From the NCBI GenBank assembly GCA_036703255.1, contig DATNPL010000242.1, forward strand, positions 30,529 to 94,528: DNA of 64,000 nucleotides, in the 5' to 3' direction. The notes below the pieces were generated by a model, which saw only the letters and a program-made list of their open reading frames with translations, made no database searches and was not told the origin of the DNA. The stretch comes from Drouetiella sp036703255. GTDB taxonomy: Bacteria > Cyanobacteriota > Cyanobacteriia > Elainellales > Elainellaceae. Positions within the stretch are counted from its first letter, which is position 1; each line of letters starts with the position of its first letter. The translations under genes were made by a program, and so were the position numbers. Positions 1 through 8,065 of this stretch are shown here, piece by piece.

Positions 1-239
1 CGTCGTTCCCCAGCAACCAACTCATACAATCCCTCTTTCTTGAAGGGGCGTACCAAGATAGGTTCAAGAATGCCGTGTTGCCGAACCGATTCTGTAAGCT
101 GCCGGAGTTTTTCAGGATCGAAATAACGGCGGGGCTGACTTGCGGGCAAGGTAATTGATTCAACTGGAAGGCTCTGCTTATCTGAAGTAGCATCAGCCTC
201 AAATTGCCATTCGTCCTTCAAACTATTTCGCCTTGCCAT
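1..239 (-). CDS. parB: ParB-family partition protein, N-terminal part (cut by window edge)
   Basis: Reading the minus strand from an ATG at 239 gives an open frame to the window edge. After about 30 poorly conserved residues it reads ITLPASQPRRYFD, then a stretch with LTESVRQHGILEPILVRP and ELVAGERR, which is the ParB/RepB/Spo0J N-terminal (CTPase) domain with its box II arginines. ParB proteins bind centromere sites and work with ParA to segregate plasmids or chromosomes. The start lies 17 nt inside the end of parA, a translationally coupled arrangement. The C-terminal helix-turn-helix and dimerisation regions lie outside the window. Its N-terminal layout resembles the second ParB at 23801-24712. 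Family assignment is firm; the length cannot be known. Confidence 0.85.
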   Translation of the reverse strand, partial: MARRNSLKDEWQFEADATSDKQSLPVESITLPASQPRRYFDPEKLRQLTESVRQHGILEPILVRPFKKEGLYELVAGER

Positions 240-861
240 AACTCATAGCCTCTTCAAACAAACTGTCATAATCTTTTGCAGCAGAGTTCGCAGCTTCTCC
301 TGTCATTGTGAAAACTGTTGCTGCCTGCCCAGGGGCATCTGCAATCGCTTGCCGTTGGTAAATTACAGAATCTAGCAGTACAAACCCTTGAGTCTTGCTC
401 AATGCTTCTTGTGCTTCTCTCATAAGCACCGTTCCCCGCGACGCACGACTAAGGAACATAGCAGCTTTTGGTGAACCCTTACGAATACTCTGAGCTTGAT
501 GGACTAGACGAACAATGTCTTTAGCTGAGAGTAAATCTAAATTGGAGGGCTGCACTGGGACAATCGCTAAATCCACGCTGAGCAATACAGATTTAGCTGG
601 CTCCCCTAGAACGGAGGGAGAATCTACAACAACTGAATCATACTCCTCGGATAGCTTCCCAATCTGATCAAACAGGTCATCAGGATCATTAATCACTACA
701 GAGGGCATATCTATCTTCTTGAGCCACTGGCTAGAACTCATCTGACCATCTGAGTCGATTAAAATCACCCGCTGCTGCTTCTGTGATAGCCAATATGCCA
801 GGTGGACAGCCGTTGTTGACTTGCCACATCCCCCTTTTCTATTTAGTACTCCAATGAGCAT
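223..861 (-). CDS. parA: ParA-family partition ATPase
   Basis: 212 residues. The protein opens with the deviant Walker A motif NRKGGCGKSTT at about residues 7-17, which carries the signature first lysine of ParA/MinD ATPases. It continues with VILIDSDGQ (Walker A') and SVVVDSPS (Walker B region). This is the short, HTH-less ParA type common on plasmids. These proteins form ATP-dependent gradients on the nucleoid and move the ParB-bound centromere. The ATG at 861 places the P-loop right at the N terminus, as usual. parB follows with a 17-nt overlap, so the two form a partition operon on the minus strand. No promoter or parS array could be identified with confidence. Confidence 0.92.
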   Translation of the reverse strand: MLIGVLNRKGGCGKSTTAVHLAYWLSQKQQRVILIDSDGQMSSSQWLKKIDMPSVVINDPDDLFDQIGKLSEEYDSVVVDSPSVLGEPAKSVLLSVDLAIVPVQPSNLDLLSAKDIVRLVHQAQSIRKGSPKAAMFLSRASRGTVLMREAQEALSKTQGFVLLDSVIYQRQAIADAPGQAATVFTMTGEAANSAAKDYDSLFEEAMSYGKAK

Positions 862-1004
862 TTCTATTTTGATTACCCCTTTGCTCTTTACGATGCTAGT
901 AATCGCATCTCTGGTACACCAACAATCCTGCTAATTTTAAGCCAAATGTATTGAGATATGTCACGATGAAGGGCTGAACCACAGCTTTTCGGAGTGCCTC
1001 TCCT

Positions 1005-2057
1005 GTGAGCGATCGCCAGCTTTCCCTGCCCCAGGACTACGATAATTTTCTAAATCGACTTAAAGAACGCATCAGAACGGCTCAAGTTAGGGCGGCGCTG
1101 GCTGTTAACCAGGAGCTAATCTACCTCTACTGGCAAATCGGGCGCTCCATTTTGGAACAGCAACAGAACGAGGGGTGGGGAACCAAAGTCATCGAACGCT
1201 TGGCGAAAGATTTGCGGAAAGAGTTCCCAGGCATTAAAGGGTTTTCCCGCTCTAACCTGGGCTACATGAAGGCTTTTGCAGAGTCATACCCAGACGAAGA
1301 AATTTACCAACGCAGCGTTGGTAAACTACCGTGGCGGCATAACATTGCCCTTCTCGACAAGGTAAAAACCCAGGAGCAACGGTTCTGGTACGCAGAACAA
1401 GCCATTGAAAACGGATGGAGTAGAGATATCTTGGTCTGGCAGATTGAAAGCAATCTCTTCGGACGGCAGGGTAAGGCTGTCACCAATTTCGAGCGCACCT
1501 TACCTAAACCCCAGTCAGACCTGGCACAGCAGCTAACGAAGGACCCGTACAATTTTGAGTTTCTCTCGATTCAGGGTGATGTACAGGAGCGGGAGTTAGA
1601 GCAAGCACTGGTCAAACATATTCGAGACTTTCTAATAGAGCTTGGCATTGGGTTCTCTTTCGTTGGCAGCCAGTATCATCTTGAGGTTGATGGCGAAGAT
1701 TTTTACCTGGACTTGCTCTTCTACCACCTCAAGCTGCGTTGCTTCATTGTGCTCGATTTAAAGATGGGCGAGTTTCAGCCGGAATACTCTGGCAAAATGA
1801 ATTTCTATGTGTCGGCAGTGGACGATCTGATGCGCCATGAAACCGATAACCCAACAATCGGGATGATCCTTTGCAAATCTAAGAGAAAGACGAAAGCAGA
1901 ATATGCTCTGCGAAATTTGAATACACCAATCGCGGTGGCAACTCATCAACTACCTGGCAAACTTCAAGAGAACTTACCTTCTATTGAGCAGTTGGAGATG
2001 GAGCTAGAGGCGATCGCCTCAAACATTGAGAAGAGGCTGCCCGATGAGAATGAATAG
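1005..2057 (+). CDS. DUF1016 / YhcG-type PDDEXK nuclease domain protein
   Basis: 350 residues from a GTG start. The N-terminal half contains the DUF1016 N-terminal domain, with the typical NQELIYLYWQIGRSI and LRKEFPGIKGFSRSNLGYMK stretches. The C-terminal half contains the YhcG PD-(D/E)XK-like fold; DFYLDLLFYHLKLRCFIVLDLK supplies the D...D-x-K catalytic pattern near residues 230-252. Members are often found near restriction-modification or other mobile loci and are thought to be nucleases, but substrates are poorly known. Here no methylase or restriction subunit sits beside it, so it looks solitary. It is transcribed away from parA. Family identity is strong; nuclease activity is inferred from the motif. 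Confidence 0.85.
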   Translation: MSDRQLSLPQDYDNFLNRLKERIRTAQVRAALAVNQELIYLYWQIGRSILEQQQNEGWGTKVIERLAKDLRKEFPGIKGFSRSNLGYMKAFAESYPDEEIYQRSVGKLPWRHNIALLDKVKTQEQRFWYAEQAIENGWSRDILVWQIESNLFGRQGKAVTNFERTLPKPQSDLAQQLTKDPYNFEFLSIQGDVQERELEQALVKHIRDFLIELGIGFSFVGSQYHLEVDGEDFYLDLLFYHLKLRCFIVLDLKMGEFQPEYSGKMNFYVSAVDDLMRHETDNPTIGMILCKSKRKTKAEYALRNLNTPIAVATHQLPGKLQENLPSIEQLEMELEAIASNIEKRLPDENE

Positions 2058-2147
2058 TGCTACATCTGCCCCGCCCTGACTACCTAGCTGAAGGAATCCG
2101 AATTACTCAGTAAAGCGATCGCTAAATATCTGATCTCGACTCATCTC

Positions 2148-2297
2148 ATGGCATCCGCGATCAAGTGGTACACAGAACCGCTAGGATGGAATGCTGAGAA
2201 GGTAGAAGCATTTGTTCAAAAGCATACCGATCGCCCCAGTTCAGAGATGACGATTGCAGATTGCACAGCCGTTTTATTTGAGCTTCAACGACTTTAA
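2148..2297 (+). CDS. Small hypothetical ORF, 49 residues
   Basis: An ATG at 2148 opens a 49-codon frame ending TAA at 2295-2297. The protein is mixed-charge and soluble-looking, ending ADCTAVLFELQRL. The frame stays open upstream to 2088 without a better start, so this may be the 3' end of a longer decayed gene. It ends five bases before the stop codon of the convergent RNase III gene. No family is recognised and no clear Shine-Dalgarno sequence is present. Confidence 0.25.
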   Translation: MASAIKWYTEPLGWNAEKVEAFVQKHTDRPSSEMTIADCTAVLFELQRL

Positions 2298-2301
2298 CGC
2301 T

Positions 2302-2982
2302 CTAAATCAAGCCTTGGGTTTTGAGCTTAGATAATGCATTCTCGGCTGCACTTTTCTCAGCATCCTTCTTGCCGCATCCTTTTCCCTCTCCATACACCTT
2401 GCTATTGACAAGGACGCGCGCTAAATACTCCGGCGCGTGGTCTGGGCCACCAATTCGCTCCGTCACGTATTTAGGCAGTACCGAGCCAATCTTATCCTGT
2501 ACCCACTCCTGAAATCGGTTCTTTGAATCAACATTGGATCGATGCTCTTTACCTGTTGGTAACGCTAAATCAAAAAAACTTTCGACGATGGGGCGCAAAG
2601 CTTCGATGTCTCGATCGTGATCAATGTAGTAAGCCCCAACAACCGCCTCAAAGGTGCTGCTCTGCAAATTTGGGTTATTGAACCCACCTTCTTGGATAGC
2701 CCCTTTGCCTAGCCGCATTCTAAAGTCTAGCCCTACCTCTCTGGCAAATTTTGCTAGCTGCTTCTCATCAACCAGAGAAGACCGCTGCCGCGTCATTTCA
2801 TCTTCCCCAATTTCTGGATAACGACGGTACAGGTAATCTCCGCTAATAAAGTTCAGGATGGCATCCCCCAAGAATTCCAACCGCTCATTATGCTTCTCAC
2901 CGGGATTTTCATTGGTGTATGAGCGATGCGTCAACGCCTGACGCAAAAGCTTTTCGTTCCGAAAAGTCAATAATTGATGCAT
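2302..2982 (-). CDS. rnc: Ribonuclease III
   Basis: 226 residues, normal length for bacterial RNase III. The signature NERLEFLGDA lies at residues 32-41 and the second acidic catalytic cluster FEAVVGAYYID near residue 115. A double-stranded RNA binding domain occupies about residues 155-223, with KKDAEKSAAENAL as its C-terminal helix. The enzyme cuts dsRNA in rRNA maturation, antisense regulation and mRNA turnover. Its position beside plasmid partition and nuclease genes, without ribosomal or fatty-acid synthesis neighbours, suggests an accessory extra copy rather than the housekeeping rnc. That is an inference. A NYN-domain protein follows upstream on the same strand, 80 bp away. Confidence 0.95.
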   Translation of the reverse strand: MHQLLTFRNEKLLRQALTHRSYTNENPGEKHNERLEFLGDAILNFISGDYLYRRYPEIGEDEMTRQRSSLVDEKQLAKFAREVGLDFRMRLGKGAIQEGGFNNPNLQSSTFEAVVGAYYIDHDRDIEALRPIVESFFDLALPTGKEHRSNVDSKNRFQEWVQDKIGSVLPKYVTERIGGPDHAPEYLARVLVNSKVYGEGKGCGKKDAEKSAAENALSKLKTQGLI

Positions 2983-3062
2983 TTCTACCGATTCTCCTTA
3001 CTTCATCCGTGACAGCATTTGGCTATCCCTCCAATGGAGAGATAGCCAAACTACCAGCTTTG

Positions 3063-3527
3063 TTAACAGAGCTGATTCAGTAGATAAAATTCATCAGCCA
3101 ATTTGATGAGTTTGCCATTTGTCTTCTTCAAACACTCCCCAATCACAATGACCTTTTTACCTTTGGCTTTGAGATCACGGACTAGCCCTTTGAAATCTCC
3201 ATCACCAGAAAGCAGAATCACCGTTGTGATGTCAGAATTGTTAAGGATCTGTTGCCTGCAATGGGCAATCAACTTCTTGTCAACGTTATTCTTCTTCTTC
3301 TTTGAGGAAGGCACATTGAAACAATCAAAGTTCAAGTCGTCGAATAGATCTTCCCATTGAGAATTTTCATACCGCCAGTGTGCATAGACCCTCTTGAGAA
3401 CGATCGTGCCAATTCTGCACGCGAAATTTATCAAACATTGAAGTTGGGCTTGAGTTCCCCTAACATTCTGCCAATCACACAAAATTGCTACAGACGAAGT
3501 CACCAAACATTTCGATTGGTTAGACAC
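3063..3527 (-). CDS. NYN domain protein (LabA/DUF88-like)
   Basis: 154 residues spanning one NYN/PIN-like domain. The conserved acidic positions are visible: AILCDWQNVRG near residue 15, NVDKKLIAHCRQ near 100, and ILLSGDGDFKGLVRDLKAKGKKVIVIG near 118-143. NYN domains share the metal-dependent fold of FLAP/PIN nucleases and many are RNases; in cyanobacteria LabA-type members affect circadian output. The gene is only 80 bp upstream of rnc on the same strand, so the two may be co-transcribed as a small RNA-processing unit. Family call is strong; activity is inferred from the conserved aspartates. Confidence 0.88.
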   Translation of the reverse strand: MSNQSKCLVTSSVAILCDWQNVRGTQAQLQCLINFACRIGTIVLKRVYAHWRYENSQWEDLFDDLNFDCFNVPSSKKKKNNVDKKLIAHCRQQILNNSDITTVILLSGDGDFKGLVRDLKAKGKKVIVIGECLKKTNGKLIKLADEFYLLNQLC

Positions 3528-3539
3528 AAATACCTCTAA

Positions 3540-4363
3540 ATGAGTTGAGGCAGCAATAATTATTCAAACTATGTCCGATGAACTGGATACAACTGGACTG
3601 CTCCAGAAGTGCCCAGTTTCAGATGATTGCCGTCTCAACTCGCAGCATCCTTGCTCCCTGACACCACATACTGCTACTAACTTGACCCAGCAATACGCTC
3701 ACTCAGGTAGCCAGACAGTAGACAAGCAGAGAATTCAGCACAAGGAATGGAATCATTACTTATGTCAAAGACTTTGCATATCTATTGCCGGGATACCTGC
3801 GCCAGCGTACTGCTAGACCAAGGTAATAGCCCTATGTAATGTCAAGGTTCAGAGATGCTGCTTATGAGACGAGAACCCAGGCTTACGCCTGCATTGATGT
3901 ATAAGCTGCGTTGTACCTAAAATGGCACTGTTACCCAATCTTTGTCAAGAGGGAATTACGGATCAAATTTCTGCGCTGACTACCAAAATTCCCTAATCGT
4001 TTAGGGGAAAACGAATCTGGAAGTTTTGGCTCCTGTCCTTTAATCATCTGGGCGATCGCCTTACCTGCTCCAAAGGCAATCGGCACTCCATGTCCGGTGC
4101 GAATTGTCAAATTGATAAGGCTTCCACCACCCCATGTGCGCGATCGCATCTGCCAGATTCTTGTTGGAATCAAAGGCTAGATTTCTTCTGTTGCTAGCGA
4201 AGCGGTTAGCAACATTGGAACGGAAGGTTAATGCAATTGTGACTACATAGCTTTTCCCACACGCGACCCTACCCCTATGGGTACTCTTGGCAAAGCTTTC
4301 AGGAAAAGCAAGAGGCAAGAAAGTAGACAACTCTAGCAATCCAAATCCTTTAGGACATCTACC
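3540..4363. other. Mostly non-coding stretch with a decayed gene tail
   Basis: About 820 bp between the NYN gene and the peptidoglycan-binding gene. Only short open frames lacking family features occur here (for example 3571-3816 plus). The one recognisable trace is an oxidoreductase C-terminal fragment on the minus strand, listed separately. HIP1 octamers are present around 4051 and 4140. Confidence 0.4.
3931..4173 (-). pseudogene. Remnant of a FAD-dependent oxidoreductase C terminus
   Basis: The minus-strand frame contains RTGHGVPIAFGAGKAIAQMI, then LPDSFSPKRL. A glycine-rich GHG...GAGKAIA segment followed by a F-x-P-x-R ending is the usual C-terminal FAD-contact region of DadA/glycine-oxidase-type flavoproteins. 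Only about 60 residues survive, and the frame upstream dissolves into unrelated codons with a probable frameshift near 4140. No FAD-binding N terminus (GxGxxG) is found nearby. This is read as a dead fragment. The match is by motif only, so the exact enzyme is uncertain. Confidence 0.35.
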
Positions 4364-4660
4364 ATGCAAACTTCTTCTAAACCCACACCAGCCACAACCC
4401 CTTGTCATAGAATGCCTGTGTTACGTCGTAACGATCGGCAAACGCAGCCAGACGAGATGGTAGCGTTTTTGCAGCGCCGATTGAACGCTTATAACTTCCC
4501 GCTTAAGATTGACGGGTTCTTTGGTGCCAAAACTGAGGCAGCCGTTATTGGACTTCAACAAAGAGGAAGCGATCACGACTCTTCAATATTGGTGGATGGC
4601 ATTGTTGGCCCACAAACATGGGAAGGTTTAGCCGCCTGCATCGTCATTCGAGAGCAGTAA
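4364..4660 (+). CDS. Peptidoglycan-binding domain protein
   Basis: 98 residues. From about residue 20 the protein reads MVAFLQRRLNAYNF, then KIDGFFGAKTEAAVIGLQQ and VDGIVGPQTWEGL, the repeating pattern of a PG_binding_1 domain that binds the cell-wall glycan. No signal peptide or catalytic domain is present, so it is a stand-alone binding module; such short forms occur in phages and cyanobacteria as lysis or wall-associated accessories. An ATG at 4364 was taken as the start. Domain identity is clear, the role is not. Confidence 0.85.
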   Translation: MQTSSKPTPATTPCHRMPVLRRNDRQTQPDEMVAFLQRRLNAYNFPLKIDGFFGAKTEAAVIGLQQRGSDHDSSILVDGIVGPQTWEGLAACIVIREQ

Positions 4661-4950
4661 TCATTTCAGCTATATCTATCGCCGGATTATCAGAGAGAGG
4701 GGTACTGCTTGTCGGCTCCCCTCTCTCTATAGAGCCAGGAATTGTGTGAGCTAGATCCGCATCAACAATCCAGGTTCGAAGCGTTTAGCATCGTAGCTTT
4801 AATCAAGACCCCTAACACACTTCAAGGCAAGTGCGATCGCGCGCTCATTTCAAGCTTCGGATAGCCTTTCCCTATCCCTTCTTCTGCTGTGGATGCATTG
4901 AAGCCAAGGGGAAGATACTCCCTGCGATAGCGGTAGGTGAGGGGATGTGT

Positions 4951-5019
4951 TTTAGGGTAACGTGTGATGGCTAGATCCTTTGATAGCGGTAGCTTTAACG
5001 AGTCAAGCTTTACCCTAAA
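4951..5019 (+). repeat. 69-bp element, copy 1 of 3 (TTTAGGGTAA ends)
   Basis: A 69-bp segment starts TTTAGGGTAA and ends TTACCCTAAA, a perfect 10-bp terminal inverted repeat. Two more copies of identical length and related interior lie at 13350-13418 and 14422-14490. The interior shares GGCTAGA, a TAGCTTTA-like block and TCAAG near the right arm. The flank before the left arm is G-rich (GGGGATG). It lies in a gene-poor stretch. Function unknown. Confidence 0.75.
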
Positions 5020-5292
5020 TCGATCGCCCTTTCTCTAACCGGGCAGCAGCCCCTCTACTCTGGCATAGCTCTGCTGGAGTGGTCAGTATTCACTATCAAG
5101 TCACACAAGAATGCTGTTCAAGGCTTCGCGCTGGCGATTCAACACTGCACTCTTTATTGGCGATAAGCGTTTTACGTTCATAAGTGACTGTAATAAACAA
5201 TGCATCCAAGCAAAAGCCCATCGCGGGTGGATGGCATGGATCAGGGTGTGTGTGTGCTGCTGCGATCATAGGGCAGGGCTTTTGGTCTGCTC

Positions 5293-5403
5293 GGGCGCAT
5301 CTAGTCGTTGGGGGAGCCTAACGAAATTGCGTTGTTTGATATTAATGTCATCAACGACAGTTCAAGGCTTCCAGCACTTGTCCCCCAACTATCGGATGCG
5401 CCC
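5293..5403. repeat. 111-bp imperfect palindrome
   Basis: Outer arms GGGCGCATC (5293-5301) and GATGCGCCC (5395-5403) are perfect complements. Inside them GTTGGGGGA pairs with TCCCCCAAC, then AGCCT with AGGCT, then CGTTG with CAACG around an AT-rich loop. A consensus-like GCCTAAC occurs at 5316-5322, so the inner part could be a short attC-like site. Part of this stretch could be read as protein, but the palindrome explains it better. Confidence 0.6.
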
Positions 5404-5452
5404 TTGATGAGGACATACTTTACTCAGTGAACTCCATTACAGGTCAATTCCG

Positions 5453-5614
5453 ATGATTAAGGACGACCTCCAAGCCATTGCTTCCCATCCCTTCAGCGGC
5501 AGAATCTTCACCTCTGTTTGTGAGGAGCCTGGGTCAGTCGAACAAGAGCTGTTTGATGCGGCTCAAGAAATAGAGCTTATCTGCGATCTAACGACCAAGT
5601 TCAGCGGATTTTGA
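5453..5614 (+). CDS. Small hypothetical ORF, 53 residues
   Basis: An ATG at 5453 opens a 53-codon frame ending TGA at 5612-5614. The acidic product contains EEPGSVEQELFDAAQEIELICDL. It has no recognised domain. Its last ten codons overlap the attC-like palindrome at 5586-5694, and it is read opposite to the dynamin genes, so it may be fortuitous or an old cassette gene. No strong ribosome binding site is seen. Confidence 0.2.
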   Translation: MIKDDLQAIASHPFSGRIFTSVCEEPGSVEQELFDAAQEIELICDLTTKFSGF

Positions 5615-5694
5615 AAGCGGCGATAATTTTTGAAACCCACCTACAATCTCAAATCCGCTCTCAAAATTCCGTTGCAACAGGGAATATGTTAGCC
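5586..5694 (-). other. attC-like recombination site at the 3' end of the dynamin operon
   Basis: Read on the minus strand, the site opens with R''-like GGCTAAC (5694-5688) and closes with R'-like GTTAGAT (5592-5586). Between them AGCGGATTT and AAATCCGCT (plus 5603-5611 and 5651-5659) form a 9-bp stem around a 39-nt loop. The spacers are asymmetric, 28 and 10 nt. The outer GTTAGCCTGCC at 5688-5698 is an exact 11-bp complement of GGCAGGCTAAC at 11458-11468, the other end of the same unit. That is the signature expected of an inserted integron cassette. It lies 43 bp downstream of the last dynamin gene. Confidence 0.5.
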
Positions 5695-5736
5695 TGCCGT
5701 CGCAAACAGACAAGCTTAATCCTCCCCTGTAACAAT

Positions 5737-8052
5737 TCATTTCTCATCAAACCCAACTGTCCGAGCCTTATGAAGTGCAACAGATAACTGCCGTAAGCGT
5801 TCGCTCACTTCTAAATTTAGCTCTTGAGACCTTAAGTTACCTGGCACTTCAGACATCAAAGAAGGATTTCCTTGCAACCATTCATTCAGAGCAACTCCTG
5901 CCCATGTCCCTTCCTTATCTCTAAAACTATCAACTAAGCCTTTAAGTTCCTGAATGCAGTAGGACTCAAAACCAGCAGCATCGAAGATAGCAAAGCGTAG
6001 ATATTCTTCAAATGCTTTTATGTCATTCTCAACCTCAAAAACCACGCTCTCTTGAGGAGGTTGGAGATTACTAGCAGTATCAATTACAACCTGTGTCGCC
6101 ACCCCTGCAATTTGCGTTGCCACTCCTGTTACCCCTAAAATCTGCTGACGCAGTTCTGGACTAAAAAGTAAGTCGGGACCATACTTAACATATCGCTTGA
6201 GGACTTCAAATGCAGATTCTTTCCCACTGTAATAGTTATCGACAATCTCAACATCCACTCCAAGCCTTTTGATGATCTCGTTACGTGTATCACTATTAAC
6301 AGGACCTCGAATCAATGCTTCTGCTACTGGTCGCGCAAAACGTAGAAACAATACACTCAAGCTATTCTCTAGCTTGAGCAAGAAATAATCGTTAGAGTTT
6401 TCAATTAACCTTTCCTTGATTTGCTTGCTGCCCCATAGCAAACTTGTCATGTATTCAACGAGTCTTAATGCTTCATCTTGTAGCTCAATAGCAAGCTGGC
6501 TGGCAATTGAAGATAAAGTTTTACTGACATCAATATACAAATCTTCACGCCATCGAAAATTTGCATTAGCTCGATCAAACACAGGATTTGAATTAGCGGC
6601 AAATATCCTATCTTTCTTGATAAATGCGTCTTCTCTAAGTGTTTGCATCTTATCTGCAACAACTTGGAGATATCGTTGCTTGAACTTTTCTATGCTACTC
6701 GAAGTATTCACAAGCGATTCAGAATCTTTGTTTACAACAGAAGAGTTGTAAAAAATTTGTAGATCTGCTTTAATCTGTTCCCACTTGTTTTGCCACCATT
6801 CTGTAAATAGAATTCGCTGCCTCTCTTCTTCAAATCGCTTGGCTTCTTCAGGATTTTCCGGATAATTCTTTCTGGTTAAGTTGCAAATCTCCTCAGAAGT
6901 ATCCAGGATTTTTGTAATAGAAGCTTCGCATCTCTTCTTTAAGACCGAGACTCTCTCAGTGTTGATATACTGAAATATTCTGTCTTTAATTTCAGGAATT
7001 CCAGTACCTGCTTTATTCAAAGCTTCTTTATCGTCAATCCCAAGCAACATTTTCAGTTTGTTTTGAATGGCATTTATATCTCCAATCTCAAGCTGAGTTT
7101 GCTTTTCTGCCAAACCATTCAAAACCAAGTAAGCTCCTGCTGAACCAGAGACGATCCGTTTACTTGGTAAACTTGCCCGCTTTAACCAGTCTTGGGCGGC
7201 TTCTTCAATATGTTGCTTCAGTGCCTCTGGTGTAGCCTGGGAATCAATACGGCTTAAGAATACAAAAAGTTTGTCGGCAACAGTTACATTTTTATCCCCA
7301 AGCTCTGTAAATTTTATAATTTCTAGCTCTTTTTCTCTGAGACTGGTAAACCGCTGTACTAAGATCACAGCATCACAATCAGATAGCATCTGCTGGGCTT
7401 CGTCAACGTGCTTCGCCAAGCCAGAATCTAATCCTGGAACATCATAAAAAACAATTCCCTCAGCCTGAGCGAGTTTACTGGTATAAAGTCGTGCCTCTAA
7501 AACAGCATGAGCATACTTTTCATCCGCTACATACTTTCTAAGTTGCTCTTTAATGTCTTCCAGGCGAGTAAACGGGACTGTAAGGTTCCCATCCCTTCTT
7601 ACCTGGCTTAATGTGGCTTCATTCTGCTGTATGGTATTGAGATCTTCTTGCGCTTTGATCGCTTTTAGATCCTCGATGAGGTCAAAAAACTGGTCATCTG
7701 TTTTGGTTTGGACTTCAAGCTTCTGATCAGCTTCATTCGTAACGGAATAAATCTGTGTCGTTGTAAACGTGCACCTTGCTGCTTTAGCGGGAAGCAAATC
7801 GCATTCTAACCAGGCATTGATAAAGGTACTCTTTCCAGCCTTTTCTAGACCCACAACAGCGATCCGAAATTCACGCTTCTTCAGTCTCTCAAGCTGGCGA
7901 TAAGTAGGCTCCATTTCCTGCGAAAGAATCTCTTTCAATCTGGAAGGAACCTCAGCTTGAGGTAGCGCTGCTAAGTTAATCGCATAGCGACATACGTTTA
8001 AAGCATCGCTGAGACGAGCTTCATAGTAGGAGGAAGCTGTTTTCCAATCCAT
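5737..8052 (-). CDS. Dynamin-like GTPase (third gene of the dynamin operon)
   Basis: 771 residues. The GTPase domain has G1 GLEKAGKST at about 68-76, a G2 threonine region CTFTTTQIYS near 94-103, G3 DVPGLDSG at 204-211, and a G4-like SRID at 267-270. Long helical middle and C-terminal parts follow, with a hydrophobic paddle-like stretch (GVTGVATQIAGVATQVVIDTA) in the C-terminal third. Bacterial dynamin-like proteins bend, fuse or protect membranes, and paired ones act together (LeoA/B/C, DynA). The start ATG at 8052 is 13 bp after the preceding gene's stop, so the three genes form an operon. An attC-like site lies 43 bp downstream. Specific role unknown; a membrane-integrity or defence function is inferred. 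Confidence 0.85.
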   Translation of the reverse strand: MDWKTASSYYEARLSDALNVCRYAINLAALPQAEVPSRLKEILSQEMEPTYRQLERLKKREFRIAVVGLEKAGKSTFINAWLECDLLPAKAARCTFTTTQIYSVTNEADQKLEVQTKTDDQFFDLIEDLKAIKAQEDLNTIQQNEATLSQVRRDGNLTVPFTRLEDIKEQLRKYVADEKYAHAVLEARLYTSKLAQAEGIVFYDVPGLDSGLAKHVDEAQQMLSDCDAVILVQRFTSLREKELEIIKFTELGDKNVTVADKLFVFLSRIDSQATPEALKQHIEEAAQDWLKRASLPSKRIVSGSAGAYLVLNGLAEKQTQLEIGDINAIQNKLKMLLGIDDKEALNKAGTGIPEIKDRIFQYINTERVSVLKKRCEASITKILDTSEEICNLTRKNYPENPEEAKRFEEERQRILFTEWWQNKWEQIKADLQIFYNSSVVNKDSESLVNTSSSIEKFKQRYLQVVADKMQTLREDAFIKKDRIFAANSNPVFDRANANFRWREDLYIDVSKTLSSIASQLAIELQDEALRLVEYMTSLLWGSKQIKERLIENSNDYFLLKLENSLSVLFLRFARPVAEALIRGPVNSDTRNEIIKRLGVDVEIVDNYYSGKESAFEVLKRYVKYGPDLLFSPELRQQILGVTGVATQIAGVATQVVIDTASNLQPPQESVVFEVENDIKAFEEYLRFAIFDAAGFESYCIQELKGLVDSFRDKEGTWAGVALNEWLQGNPSLMSEVPGNLRSQELNLEVSERLRQLSVALHKARTVGFDEK

Positions 8053-8065
8053 TTTATTAAACTCC

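Noticed and set aside
3571..3816. 81-residue ORF on plus strand
   Set aside because: No family features, odd composition and no ribosome binding site; probably random.
4771..4785. tRNA T-loop-like GGTTCGAAGC
   Set aside because: No acceptor or anticodon stem could be formed around it.
5111..5407. 98-residue ORF on plus strand
   Set aside because: It overlaps the 111-bp palindrome, which explains the sequence better, and its product has no domain features.
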